17,349 nucleotides of DNA from Bacteroidota bacterium. GTDB lineage: Bacteria > Bacteroidota > Bacteroidia > Flavobacteriales_D > Crocinitomicaceae. The notes under the pieces were generated by a model. The model was given only the letters and a program-made list of their open reading frames with translations. It was not told where the DNA came from and ran no database searches. Positions within the stretch are counted from its first letter, which is position 1, and each line of letters begins with the position of its first letter. The DNA lies in assembly GCA_016866375.1 (NCBI GenBank), contig VGMK01000020.1, positions 1 to 17,349 on the forward strand, read 5' to 3'. This document shows positions 1 through 7,566 of this stretch, piece by piece. The position numbers and the translations under genes are program-made.

Positions 1-170
1 GTTTTTCCCGAGGCATACAAGGATTTCCAAGCCTTTTGAGATAGAAAAGGTTTGAAGTCATAAGAAATTCCTTCATTCGTCAAATATGTCAGATACTGCT
101 CAAAACGAAACCTTTGAGATGGAGCCTCATTAAATGGATATGGAGCCAATATTAAGACGTATTTACTCAC
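1..170 (-). CDS. Glycosyltransferase, N-terminal fragment (cut by window edge)
   Basis: An open frame reads from a GTG at 168-170 to the window edge, giving 56 residues that begin VSKYVLILAPYPFNEAPSQR. The hydrophobic strand followed by a 'PYPFNEAPSQRFRFEQYL' type segment resembles the first beta-strand and loop of GT-B (GT4-like) glycosyltransferases of Bacteroidota. The GTG overlaps the stop of the preceding glycosyltransferase gene by 8 nt (163-170), so translation is probably coupled. No in-frame ATG lies upstream before a TAG at 210-212, which is why I chose GTG. Together the two genes suggest a polysaccharide or glycolipid biosynthesis cluster continuing beyond the window. The catalytic C-terminal half is not visible, so donor and acceptor cannot be stated. 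Confidence 0.72.
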   Translation of the reverse strand, partial: MSKYVLILAPYPFNEAPSQRFRFEQYLTYLTNEGISYDFKPFLSQKAWKSLYASGK

Positions 171-1395
171 TGACTGAAATAAGTTTAGAATAAACAGTTT
201 GGTAACGCGCTACTCCTTGATCAAGGCTGTAAAACTCCTTTGCGCCATTTTGACAATTTGCCTTATTGAAATTTGGAAATTCAGGGTCAATACCTTCAAA
301 ATCATGCGTTTCAAAGCCATTGATCACATAGCCTGCTTGGTAATCATTGATTACTTTTGCAGTATCACCAACCCTCGCGTTGCATATAATCGGAATTCCC
401 ATGCCCATCAATTCGCCCTGTTTGGTGGGAGATGACGCTTTTTTTGAAAAAGTGGGCCTAATAAAAAAGATCGAAGCATTAAATAAGGAAATACAAGCAG
501 CTACCTCAGAATGCACAACTGATACAATACGAATGGCATTCTGCTCGACGCCTAATTCTTTGGCTTTTGATAAAATCTTGGTCGGGGCTTCTCCGGTAAC
601 GAAAAGAAAAATTGAATTAGGTTTTTGTTTTAAAAGATGACGAAAATAGAGTAGCATTTCATCTAACATATACCAGGTTCCAATCGAACCGATATAACCT
701 AGAACAAAATTTGTTGGTGATATCGCCAATTCTGCAGCGTATCCAGCGCTTTTTTTAGTATCCACTTGTGTTGGATCAAAAAGCGTTAAGTCTGCGCAAC
801 ATGGAATTACTTCAATTTTATCTTTCAAATGTTCAAGACCCTTCCAAGAAATAATCTCCTCTTTACCAGCATAGGTTAGTGAAATCACATGGTCAGCTTC
901 CAAAAAGAATTTTTGTTCCTTTCTTTTGAAATAACGATAAACGAGTTTGAAAATTGGGTTTTGGATATTCCAAATAAGTCCTTCTATGCGTTCATCTGCC
1001 CAAAAACCGCGCATATCAAACAGAAATTTTATTTTGAACTGACTTTTCATTTTGAGTCCTATGAGTGCCGAGAGGTAACTTCTACAGTGAACTATTTGAA
1101 AATTGTTTTCATGCTGTAAGTGATAGGCCAAACGTTTCATTCGATGAATGTCGTATAAAGTCGATAATAAAGGAGGTGACTTTGTATAGCTTAAGGGGTG
1201 CCAATGTATTTCAGATTGTTCGCAGATTGCTCGAATGGTAGCACCGTAACTGAGAAATTTTTCTTTTTTTTCGAAAGAAATCAGATGAAACTTATATCCT
1301 TTATGACTAAGCTTCTTGAGATAAGGTAAAACTTGTGATTGCCCCAAAGCATCTGTCATTCCATCGTAAGATAAGTATAGCACACTGCAAGCCAT
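163..1395 (-). CDS. Glycosyltransferase, GT4-like (GT-B fold)
   Basis: Predicted cytoplasmic or membrane-associated sugar transferase of 410 residues. The N-terminal Rossmann half opens with MACSVLYLSYDGMTDALGQS, with a donor/acceptor loop of the 'D(G/A)xxxALGQSQV' kind. The C-terminal half begins near residue 230 with the strand and loop 'NFVLGYIGSIGTWY'. It carries a nucleotide-sugar binding segment around residues 318-337 (SSPTKQGELMGMGIPII), including Glu328 in the position of the GT4 E-x7-E motif. The frame extends upstream to an ATG at 1464, but that start would overlap the preceding barrel gene by 50 nt and add an unrelated tail. The ATG at 1393-1395 begins the conserved strand and leaves a 19-nt gap, so I prefer it. 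A TAnnTTTG element lies directly upstream. The next gene overlaps its stop. Substrate cannot be inferred. Confidence 0.85.
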   Translation of the reverse strand: MACSVLYLSYDGMTDALGQSQVLPYLKKLSHKGYKFHLISFEKKEKFLSYGATIRAICEQSEIHWHPLSYTKSPPLLSTLYDIHRMKRLAYHLQHENNFQIVHCRSYLSALIGLKMKSQFKIKFLFDMRGFWADERIEGLIWNIQNPIFKLVYRYFKRKEQKFFLEADHVISLTYAGKEEIISWKGLEHLKDKIEVIPCCADLTLFDPTQVDTKKSAGYAAELAISPTNFVLGYIGSIGTWYMLDEMLLYFRHLLKQKPNSIFLFVTGEAPTKILSKAKELGVEQNAIRIVSVVHSEVAACISLFNASIFFIRPTFSKKASSPTKQGELMGMGIPIICNARVGDTAKVINDYQAGYVINGFETHDFEGIDPEFPNFNKANCQNGAKEFYSLDQGVARYQTVYSKLISVSE

Positions 1396-1401
1396 CTGAA
1401 A

Positions 1402-1409
1402 CAAAGATA
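1402..1409 (-). promoter_or_regulatory. Candidate -7 promoter element for the glycosyltransferase gene
   Basis: On the minus strand the sequence reads TATCTTTG, an exact match to the Bacteroidetes -7 consensus TAnnTTTG. It sits 6 nt upstream of the chosen ATG at 1395. The nearest upstream TTG is about 25 nt away, slightly beyond the usual 17-23, so the -33 part is weak. If real, the transcript would have almost no leader. Confidence 0.4.
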
Positions 1410-1414
1410 CAAAC

Positions 1415-3043
1415 TTAAAAATAGGCGGTATAGCCAAAATGGATTTTCGACTCTCGGAAATCAAAAGTTGCCTGATTGAATTTTCCTAAGGCTCCGACCA
1501 GGGCAAATGTGCCCAGTTTCGTTCCGTATGCAAATCCAATTCCCAATCCCATTGGTAAAATGTATTCGTCACTTTTTGTTTTGTCTTGCATAATTCCTTG
1601 GTCGATGAATAAAAACGCATACGATAATTGGTCTACCAAAAAGCGATATTCCATTGTCCCAATTAGCTTGGTGCTTGCAAATATTTCTTCCTCATTAAAT
1701 CCGCGAATAGAGTTGAGTCCACCTGTCCGTGCTCTTTCATTACTGTACATACTGTCTGCAAAATATCGCTCCATTTGAAGACCCATTTTTAGGACATTTC
1801 GTTTGTATATATGCTGATAAACTTCAAAATCACCACCTAATTTGTAAACTGTTGAATTGAATTTATTTGTTGGTGATACAGAAAATCTATTACCAACGGC
1901 AAAATTGATGTTACACGTAAATCCTTTTGTGGGATTCAGGGGCATATCAATGCGTTTGACCATTAATTCCGCACCAAAAAAGTGTGTTTTAATTTGGGCA
2001 TTACTCGGAAAAAGAGGATTTATTGAGTTTCCCAAGGTGTTCGAATTTAGAAGTTGATAAACACCCTTGAGTAAAGTTCCATTTTGTAACGTGTATTGTA
2101 TGGCTAAATTGCCTTTGAATTCAAAAAAACTAGAGTCGCGCTTGTAAAGTTGTAATTTACCATCGATTCCAAAAGGACTTTGGAATAAAAAAGGCAGCGC
2201 ACATCGGGCACTTAAGTTGCTGGTTCCTATTTGAATACTTCGCCAATGGATATCCAATAACTCTGCCCGTTTTAATACATTCAGTAACTTAAGTTGTAAT
2301 TCGCCTGTGAGACCAACTCGCTGAGTGAGGGGGTTGGGTTGTACACCCACTGCACCTTGAAATGAACTCATTTTTTTGTAGCGGATGTAGGAGAATAACT
2401 CAGCACCTTCTTTTGTAAATAAAATTTCGGTCGGTTTTATAACTTCGAGGTAATTATATTGATTGAGTCTCTTTGAGAGATTTATAATTTTTGATTCTTG
2501 ATAGCAATCACCTGCTTTAATGCCGGTTAAATTTTCCAACATGCGTTCATTGATTGAGGAGTCCGCCTGTGCATGTAACTGAGTCCAGGAAACAAAAGGC
2601 CCAAGAGTTTCTCTAACCTGAGCACTAATGCTGTTCTCGCCAATGATGATCGAATCCAAATAGATGGCATAAAAGGGATATCCACGATTGGTTTGTACAT
2701 TCATTCGTTGGCTAAGAAATTGTCGATAATCTTTTGGTTGTTTGTAAGCAATCTTTCCATCAAGGGATTTAATTTCCAAAGTAGAGAAACGTTTTCCGAG
2801 GTCAAGGCGGTAACTTGTTGAATCTATTTGAGACAACGAAGTTAAAAGATAACCTTTGGCAATCATTTTATTCCTAAAGGCATTCAGGGCGGATTGTTTT
2901 TTGATAGCCTCCGTTCTAATCGTGTACTGAGAGTTATTACTTGAATCTTGTATAAAAATTTTGAGTGAATTTTTTTGGCCGAAAGTAAAATTGATCAGTT
3001 GAATGAAAAGAAATAATACAAAGATAAACCGAGAACTGAACAT
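1415..3043 (-). CDS. Omp85/BamA-like outer-membrane beta-barrel protein
   Basis: A 542-residue exported protein of the bacterial surface antigen (D15/Omp85) superfamily, expected in the outer membrane. Residues 1-22 form a signal peptide ending FTFGQ. Residues about 85-225 look like POTRA-type soluble repeats (for example 'LTGIKAGDCYQESKIINLSKRL', 172-193, the usual beta-alpha-alpha-beta pattern). The rest alternates polar and hydrophobic residues as in a beta-barrel. The diagnostic lid-lock motif is present: GGLNSIRGFNEEE, with RGF at 447-449, and the common 'NPTKGF' turn is at 370-375. The chain ends in Phe, as outer-membrane barrels do. It is shorter than BamA (about 800 residues) and TamA (about 570), with room for only one to three POTRA domains. 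It is 19 nt upstream of a glycosyltransferase gene, so a role in the envelope is likely; its client is unknown. Confidence 0.82.
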   Translation of the reverse strand: MFSSRFIFVLFLFIQLINFTFGQKNSLKIFIQDSSNNSQYTIRTEAIKKQSALNAFRNKMIAKGYLLTSLSQIDSTSYRLDLGKRFSTLEIKSLDGKIAYKQPKDYRQFLSQRMNVQTNRGYPFYAIYLDSIIIGENSISAQVRETLGPFVSWTQLHAQADSSINERMLENLTGIKAGDCYQESKIINLSKRLNQYNYLEVIKPTEILFTKEGAELFSYIRYKKMSSFQGAVGVQPNPLTQRVGLTGELQLKLLNVLKRAELLDIHWRSIQIGTSNLSARCALPFLFQSPFGIDGKLQLYKRDSSFFEFKGNLAIQYTLQNGTLLKGVYQLLNSNTLGNSINPLFPSNAQIKTHFFGAELMVKRIDMPLNPTKGFTCNINFAVGNRFSVSPTNKFNSTVYKLGGDFEVYQHIYKRNVLKMGLQMERYFADSMYSNERARTGGLNSIRGFNEEEIFASTKLIGTMEYRFLVDQLSYAFLFIDQGIMQDKTKSDEYILPMGLGIGFAYGTKLGTFALVGALGKFNQATFDFRESKIHFGYTAYF

Positions 3044-3151
3044 GTTAGTTAGAAACGAATTTACACTGAATAAATTTATTTTTTAGCAAGAATATCGTAA
3101 CCTGTTGCAAAAAATTGCGTTTTAATCAAACGAACAGCAAAAACAAATATT

Positions 3152-3289
3152 ATGAAAACAAAAATCTCCTTAGTACTCTTGTTATCTCTTGTGACATCTA
3201 TTTTAGTTTCATGCGGTGGAAGCCGAAAGGTATCTTGTCCTGCTTACAGTAGCACAACCCTTGAAAACGCCGATTTAGCCTCTAAATAA
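3152..3289 (+). CDS. Very small lipoprotein (45 residues)
   Basis: A short ORF that begins ATG AAA ACA AAA and ends TAA. The N-terminus is a textbook lipoprotein signal: basic MKTK, a hydrophobic stretch of Leu/Val/Ser, then the lipobox LVSC with Cys21 as the acylated residue. The mature peptide would be only 25 residues, starting CGGSRKVSCP and including a second cysteine (Cys29) in 'SCPAY'. Small lipoproteins starting CGGSRK/CPAY-like are, from memory, seen in other Bacteroidota; I cannot name a family. It is divergent from the Omp85 gene (108 nt between starts) and ends 9 nt before the convergent stop of pyrF. No other gene is possible in this gap on either strand. Function unknown; anchoring to the inner face of the outer membrane is the default inference. 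Confidence 0.72.
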   Translation: MKTKISLVLLLSLVTSILVSCGGSRKVSCPAYSSTTLENADLASK

Positions 3290-3298
3290 AAGAAATTG

Positions 3299-4114
3299 TT
3301 ACCAATTATGTCGCTGTATATACAGAGCCATTTGTCCTTGTATATGCAGCGCTTCTTTTTTTGCGGCTTCTGCAAAATCATGACCCTGGCTGGCATAAAT
3401 TATTGCCCGTGCTGAATTCACAATTAGACCACAATGCGCATTGCTCCCAAATCTAATCACTTCATCCAGCGAACCGCCCTGTGCACCAACGCCAGGGACG
3501 AGAAAGAAATGTTCAGGAGCTAATTTTCTTGCGAATGCAATATCTTCTGATCTAGTTGCTCCGATCACATACATTAGGTTGTCAGTTGTCCCCCATTCTT
3601 GTGATTTTACAATTACCTCCTCGAATAATCTTCGATGCTCACCCTTTAGTTGTTGAAAATCTCGTGAGCCTTCATTTGATGTGAGGGCTAAAAGAATGAC
3701 CCACTTGCCTGGGAAATTCAAGAAAGGTTTTACCGAATCGGAACCCATGTAGGGAGCGACTGTCACGGCATCGCAACTCAAAGTTTCAAAAAATGTTTTC
3801 GCATAGTGCATTGAGGTATTTCCAATATCTCCTCGTTTGGCGTCTGCTATTATTAAGCAATCTTTTGGAATATAATTAATTGTTTTCTCTAAAGATTTCC
3901 AGCCATCTGCCCCTAAACATTCATAAAAGGCAGTATTCGGTTTATAAGCGATGCAATATGGATGAGTAGCATCTATTATTGCTTTATTGAACTCAAAAAT
4001 TGGGTCTGCTGCACCGCGTAAATGCTCTGGTATTTTCGACACATCAGGATCTAGACCAATGCACAAAAATGATTGTTTTTGACGTATTTTTGTGACTAAT
4101 TCTTCCTTTGACAT
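3299..4114 (-). CDS. pyrF: Orotidine 5'-phosphate decarboxylase
   Basis: Catalyses the last step of de novo UMP synthesis, OMP to UMP plus CO2, in the cytosol. The 271-residue length and spacing fit the longer 'type 2' bacterial PyrF rather than the roughly 230-residue E. coli type. The catalytic array is visible as IIADAKRGDIGNT with Asp91, Lys93 and Asp96. The N-terminal strand 'FLCIGLDPD' (16-24) holds the nucleobase/ribose-binding Asp, and 'LVPGVGAQGG' (205-214) with Arg236 forms the phosphate-binding end of the TIM barrel. The ATG overlaps the prfA stop as TAATG, implying translational coupling to prfA; no separate promoter is apparent between the two genes. It converges with the small lipoprotein gene with only 9 nt between them and no recognisable hairpin terminator there. 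Confidence 0.96.
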   Translation of the reverse strand: MSKEELVTKIRQKQSFLCIGLDPDVSKIPEHLRGAADPIFEFNKAIIDATHPYCIAYKPNTAFYECLGADGWKSLEKTINYIPKDCLIIADAKRGDIGNTSMHYAKTFFETLSCDAVTVAPYMGSDSVKPFLNFPGKWVILLALTSNEGSRDFQQLKGEHRRLFEEVIVKSQEWGTTDNLMYVIGATRSEDIAFARKLAPEHFFLVPGVGAQGGSLDEVIRFGSNAHCGLIVNSARAIIYASQGHDFAEAAKKEALHIQGQMALYIQRHNW

Positions 4115-5190
4115 TACAATTGACCTTTTAATTTTTCCGCATTTTCAGCCATTTTTAATGCATCAATCATTTCTTGAACATCACCGTTCATGAATGATCC
4201 GAGATTATATATGGTTTTATTGATTCTGTGGTCGGTAATACGTCCTTGTGGATAATTGTAGGTCCTGATTTTTGCAGAACGATCTCCTGTTGAAACTAAG
4301 GTTTTTCTTTGAGCTGCCCGTGCGTTGTGAATACGATCTAATTCTTGTTGATAAAGCCGTGACCGCAATACAGAAATTGCCTTCTCCAAATTCTTGTGCT
4401 GAGATCTTCCATCTTGGCATTCCACGACTAATCCCGACGGAATGTGAGTTAAACGGATTGCTGATTCTGTTTTATTGATGTGCTGTCCACCTGCACCACT
4501 TGCGCGAAAGGTATCTTTGCGAACATCGTTCATATCTAGTTCAAAATCTATTTCCTCCGCTTCAGGGAGCACTGCCACCGTAATAGCCGATGTATGAACT
4601 CTTCCTTGCGACTCAGTTTCAGGAACACGCTGCACCCTGTGTACTCCGGATTCAAATTTTAACATGCCATAAATGCCAGATCCCGAAATTTCCATAGATA
4701 TTTCTTTGAACCCTTTCACTGTACCCTCGGATGAATTCAAGACATCGTATTGCCAACCCATCTCTTTGAAGTACATCGTATACATTCGGAATATATCCTC
4801 GACAAAAATACAGGCTTCATCACCCCCTGTTCCGGCACGTAATTCCAAAATTGCATTTTTATCATCTTCCGGATCTTTCGGAATCAGCATCATTTTGATT
4901 TCATCTTCCATGATAGGCCTTTGATATTCTAATTCATCAATTTCTGATTTGGCCATTTCACGCATTTCTGGATCTATTTCAATTTCGAGTAAATCCTTTG
5001 CTGATTGCAGATTACCTAGTAAATTTTTGTAGGATTTATAAATGGTATCAAGTTCTTCTAATTCTCTGTATTCTTTGTTCAATTTAACAAAACGATCCAT
5101 ATTAGAAATAATGTCAGGATCTGTTATCATTTTTCCTACCTCCACAAATCGAAAATGTATAGCTTCTAATTTTGATAAAAAATCTGACAT
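4114..5190 (-). CDS. prfA: Peptide chain release factor 1
   Basis: Recognises UAA and UAG stop codons in the ribosomal A site and triggers peptidyl-tRNA hydrolysis. The 358 residues match the usual length of about 360. The anticodon-like tripeptide PxT is present as Pro190-Glu191-Thr192 within 'RVQRVPETESQGRVHTSA', which separates it from RF2 (SPF). The universal GGQ motif is at 234-236 in 'RASGAGGQHINKTESAIR'; its Gln is the residue normally methylated by PrmC. The N-terminal coiled region (1-110) is the RF1 domain 1. The gene is first in a two-gene unit with pyrF, joined by TAATG. A TAnnTTTG element lies just before the ATG, and upstream is the terminator of the peroxiredoxin gene, so transcription is likely to start here. 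Confidence 0.97.
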   Translation of the reverse strand: MSDFLSKLEAIHFRFVEVGKMITDPDIISNMDRFVKLNKEYRELEELDTIYKSYKNLLGNLQSAKDLLEIEIDPEMREMAKSEIDELEYQRPIMEDEIKMMLIPKDPEDDKNAILELRAGTGGDEACIFVEDIFRMYTMYFKEMGWQYDVLNSSEGTVKGFKEISMEISGSGIYGMLKFESGVHRVQRVPETESQGRVHTSAITVAVLPEAEEIDFELDMNDVRKDTFRASGAGGQHINKTESAIRLTHIPSGLVVECQDGRSQHKNLEKAISVLRSRLYQQELDRIHNARAAQRKTLVSTGDRSAKIRTYNYPQGRITDHRINKTIYNLGSFMNGDVQEMIDALKMAENAEKLKGQL

Positions 5191-5194
5191 GGGG

Positions 5195-5202
5195 CAAAGG
5201 TA
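5195..5202 (-). promoter_or_regulatory. Candidate -7 promoter element for prfA-pyrF
   Basis: Minus-strand TACCTTTG is an exact TAnnTTTG match, 4 nt upstream of the prfA ATG at 5190. I see no TTG at the expected 17-23 nt further upstream. The position between the peroxiredoxin terminator and prfA is where a promoter is needed. The implied leader is near zero. Confidence 0.42.
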
Positions 5203-5240
5203 AACTTTTTAAATGACAGAGGATAACTACTTTTACAAAA

Positions 5241-5269
5241 CGAAAAAAAGGGTTGCGTTTGCAACCCTT
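5241..5269 (-). terminator. Intrinsic terminator of the peroxiredoxin gene
   Basis: A perfect 9-bp stem AAGGGTTGC / GCAACCCTT (5248-5256 with 5261-5269) closes a 4-nt loop. Read on the minus strand it is followed by a run of seven T. It begins 21 nt after the peroxiredoxin stop. On the plus strand there is no T-run after the stem, so it serves the minus strand only. It separates the peroxiredoxin from prfA. Confidence 0.88.
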
Positions 5270-5290
5270 ATGTAATGGTATTAAATATCC

Positions 5291-5923
5291 CTAGTGCTTT
5301 GACAAATAATCTGCAACCCCATCAAAGGACGGTTTCATCGCTGCATCCCCTTTTTGCCAATTTGCGGGACAAACCTCTCCGTTCTCTTCAAAATATTGGA
5401 GTGCATCAACCATACGAATTGCTTCGTCAACATTTCTACCTAAAGGAAAGAAGTTCACTAGCTGGTGCATAACGATTCCATCTTTGTTTATTAAATAAAG
5501 TCCTCTGAATGCAATCATTGGTCCTGAAGCTGTCAGATTACCGTCCATGTCGTATTCATATTCACCTGCCAAAACCCCAAATGCCTCTGAAATAGTTTTT
5601 GAGGTATCCGCAACGATGGGATAAGTAACTCCTTGAATGCCTCCTTTATTTTTGGGAACCTGTAGCCAACCCCAATGTGATTCCTCCGTATCGGTTGAAC
5701 ACGCAACAACTTTAACTCCACGCGATTCAAACTCACTCAATGCATTTTGAAAGGCATGTAATTCTGAGGGACATACGAACGTGAAATCTTTTGGGTAAAA
5801 GAAGAATATCACATGGTTTTTTCCCAAAAATTGATCAAGTGAAAAATCCTTAACAATTTCACCTCCATTTACGACCGCTGCCGCATTGAATGACGGCGCT
5901 TTTTTACCTACTAATGATGACAT
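5291..5923 (-). CDS. Typical 2-Cys peroxiredoxin (AhpC/Prx1 class)
   Basis: Thiol peroxidase that reduces H2O2 and organic hydroperoxides in the cytosol. The 210-residue chain has the peroxidatic Cys51 in the motif YPKDFTFVCPSE (Pro44, Thr48, Cys51), and the active-site Arg is probably Arg140. The resolving Cys184 is in 'GEVCPANWQ', the hallmark of the typical dimeric Prx1/AhpC group. An additional Cys75 is in 'VVACSTD'. It has a GGIQG segment (94-98) but no C-terminal YF pair, so it is probably a robust, not over-oxidation-sensitive, enzyme. The electron donor is not encoded nearby. The gene is monocistronic, bounded by its own terminator and a 230-nt upstream gap. It could be annotated ahpC, but without an adjacent ahpF I leave the symbol open. 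Confidence 0.95.
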   Translation of the reverse strand: MSSLVGKKAPSFNAAAVVNGGEIVKDFSLDQFLGKNHVIFFFYPKDFTFVCPSELHAFQNALSEFESRGVKVVACSTDTEESHWGWLQVPKNKGGIQGVTYPIVADTSKTISEAFGVLAGEYEYDMDGNLTASGPMIAFRGLYLINKDGIVMHQLVNFFPLGRNVDEAIRMVDALQYFEENGEVCPANWQKGDAAMKPSFDGVADYLSKH

Positions 5924-6153
5924 AATTTATGCTTTAATTTTTATTTTTATACTACAATATAACATTGAAAATGTTTTTAATAATTAGCAATCACTGGGGT
6001 AGTGATTTCACATTTTTATCAATTACCTGTCTTTCAATCCTTCACAAATATAGAGCTTTATCCTCGAACGCGTATTGAAAATTTCATTTTCACTCGATCT
6101 CAGTAACGAGGTTAAGAATTTTGAAATAGGCGATATACCTATTTTAGAATAAC
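5924..6153. other. Intergenic region between tig and the peroxiredoxin gene
   Basis: AT-rich gap of 230 nt with no convincing ORF. It must hold the peroxiredoxin promoter: a TATATTGT sequence on the minus strand near 5955-5962 is a partial match to TAnnTTTG. A small inverted repeat, ATCACT / AGTGAT with a 5-nt loop (5990-6006), lies upstream of that and has no T-run. I see no OxyR-like operator that I would defend. Confidence 0.4.
6124..6144 (-). terminator. Possible terminator hairpin after tig
   Basis: Stem AAATAGG / CCTATTT of 7 bp with a 7-nt loop, starting about 10 nt beyond the trigger factor stop codon. The stem is AT-rich and the following T-run is short, so it is a weak candidate. 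Confidence 0.35.
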
Positions 6154-7506
6154 CTAACCCTTCGCCAGTTCCAGAAAATCCTCGTAGGCAAGCTCTTTTG
6201 ACTTTAAGGATACCGTTGATTTAAAATATTGAGTAAGCTTTTGTTCAGCTAATTTATCATAAATACTGTTCGACTGTTCTTTATTTTTTAAGAGTCGAAG
6301 GGCTGTCTCATTTAATTCAGCGTCTTCAGGAGCAGGAATACCGTACTGTGCATAATTTCCTGCAAGCAATTCTTTGGTATAGGCGACTACTTCTTCCTTG
6401 GAAAGCTGTATGTTATTGTCTTTAAATATTTTGGTTTGAATCAATTGCCATTTCAGAGATTGTAGATAATTACTAAAATCACGTTCAATTTCGTCTTCGG
6501 TTAGCGGTTTTTCATTGGATAATTTAATCCACTTTTTTAGAAAGGCCTCGGGAAATTGAATTTTTGTTTTTTCTAACAGGTAATTGTAGACCTCTCTGGT
6601 TAATAATCGATCTGAATCTCCCGAAAACATTTTTTCAAGATCGGCAGAAATCCTATTTCGCAACGCCTCCTCTGAGTTTACCTCACCGGGTGTAAATAAT
6701 TTATTGTACAATTCTTCATTTAAATCTGCCATTTCCATGCGTTTGATTTCTTGAATGGTAAATCTAAAAAATTTGGAGATTCCTTTGGTTTGTTCTTCCC
6801 CAATACCAAGCATGCTGGCAAGATCTTTTTCTCCTTTGGATACTAGCTTCGGATCTATGTTAATTTGATCTCCAACTATTTTTCCTAAAAAGTATCTGGC
6901 CGTTTTTTTGTTGTCCAGAAATTCCATGGTAATGGTTGATGAATGACTGATACCACCTTCTCTTAAATTTCCGTCAGAATTTAATTCCTCAAATTTTCCA
7001 ATGAGCATATCCTTTTCACCAACCAGCTCTGAGGAAACAAGTTTCCCATACCTCCTTCTCAAATCCTCTACTTGTTTATTAATTAAAGATTTATCAATCT
7101 TTACTTTATTGTAGTTGAAAGACGATTTTGCTGAAATCGGAAGTTCAAAAACAGGAGAATATCCAATCTCAAAAGAAAATTCGAAGTCCCCAGGTAGATC
7201 AAAACTACCAATAATCTCAGCATCAGCCTTGGGTATTGGATTCCCGAGGATATTTAATTTATTTTCTGAAATAAAGTGATAAAGGCTATCATTTGTTAAT
7301 TTATTGAGTTCTTCTGCAAGAACTGCTTTACCGTATTGTTTTTGAATTAATCCAAACGGTACATGTCCTGGTCTAAAACCTGGAATTTTTGCATTTTTTC
7401 TGTATTTTTCAAGCGCATTTTTGACCTTTAATTGGTAATCCGCTGAACTAATTTTCACCGTCAAGACAGCATTTAACGCATCAATCTCCTCTCGAATAAC
7501 ATTCAT
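6154..7506 (-). CDS. tig: Trigger factor chaperone
   Basis: Ribosome-associated chaperone that meets nascent chains at the tunnel exit. The N-terminal ribosome-binding domain carries the signature GFRPGHVP at 43-50, equivalent to GFRxGxxP in other trigger factors, followed by 'IQKQYG'. Residues about 150-255 correspond to the middle domain; it reads 'ISHSSTITMEFLDN' and lacks the clear FKBP-type pattern, as is usual in Bacteroidetes trigger factors, so prolyl isomerase activity is doubtful. The C-terminal helical chaperone arms follow (about 265-440), including 'LNEELYNKLFTPGEVNSEEA', like the E. coli 'LPELDEEFAKKFGV...' linker. The length is 450 residues against about 430 in E. coli. The gene lies downstream of tRNA-Leu and its hairpin, so it probably has its own promoter. 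It is not followed by clpP as it often is elsewhere. Confidence 0.93.
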   Translation of the reverse strand: MNVIREEIDALNAVLTVKISSADYQLKVKNALEKYRKNAKIPGFRPGHVPFGLIQKQYGKAVLAEELNKLTNDSLYHFISENKLNILGNPIPKADAEIIGSFDLPGDFEFSFEIGYSPVFELPISAKSSFNYNKVKIDKSLINKQVEDLRRRYGKLVSSELVGEKDMLIGKFEELNSDGNLREGGISHSSTITMEFLDNKKTARYFLGKIVGDQINIDPKLVSKGEKDLASMLGIGEEQTKGISKFFRFTIQEIKRMEMADLNEELYNKLFTPGEVNSEEALRNRISADLEKMFSGDSDRLLTREVYNYLLEKTKIQFPEAFLKKWIKLSNEKPLTEDEIERDFSNYLQSLKWQLIQTKIFKDNNIQLSKEEVVAYTKELLAGNYAQYGIPAPEDAELNETALRLLKNKEQSNSIYDKLAEQKLTQYFKSTVSLKSKELAYEDFLELAKG

Positions 7507-7537
7507 ATGTTTTACTTTCTTTTAATTTTAAATTGAA

Positions 7538-7561
7538 AAGGTCTCGTTTCTGCGAGACCTT
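7538..7561 (-). terminator. Hairpin terminator downstream of tRNA-Leu
   Basis: Perfect 9-bp inverted repeat AAGGTCTCG / CGAGACCTT (7538-7546 with 7553-7561), 6-nt loop. It begins 5 nt after the tRNA 3' end on the minus strand. It is followed by TTC and then an AT-rich stretch, so the T-run is short but the stem is strong. It should separate the tRNA from tig. Confidence 0.7.
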
Positions 7562-7566
7562 CTAAG

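Noticed and set aside
889..1119. Plus-strand ORF of 76 codons
   Set aside because: Lies wholly inside the glycosyltransferase on the other strand, with no start context or recognisable domain.
1395..1464. Longer start (ATG 1464) for the GT4-like gene
   Set aside because: It would overlap the barrel gene by 50 nt and add 23 residues before the conserved first beta-strand.
5990..6006. Inverted repeat ATCACT/AGTGAT as an operator or terminator
   Set aside because: Six base pairs in AT-rich DNA, no T-run, and no known regulator site matches.
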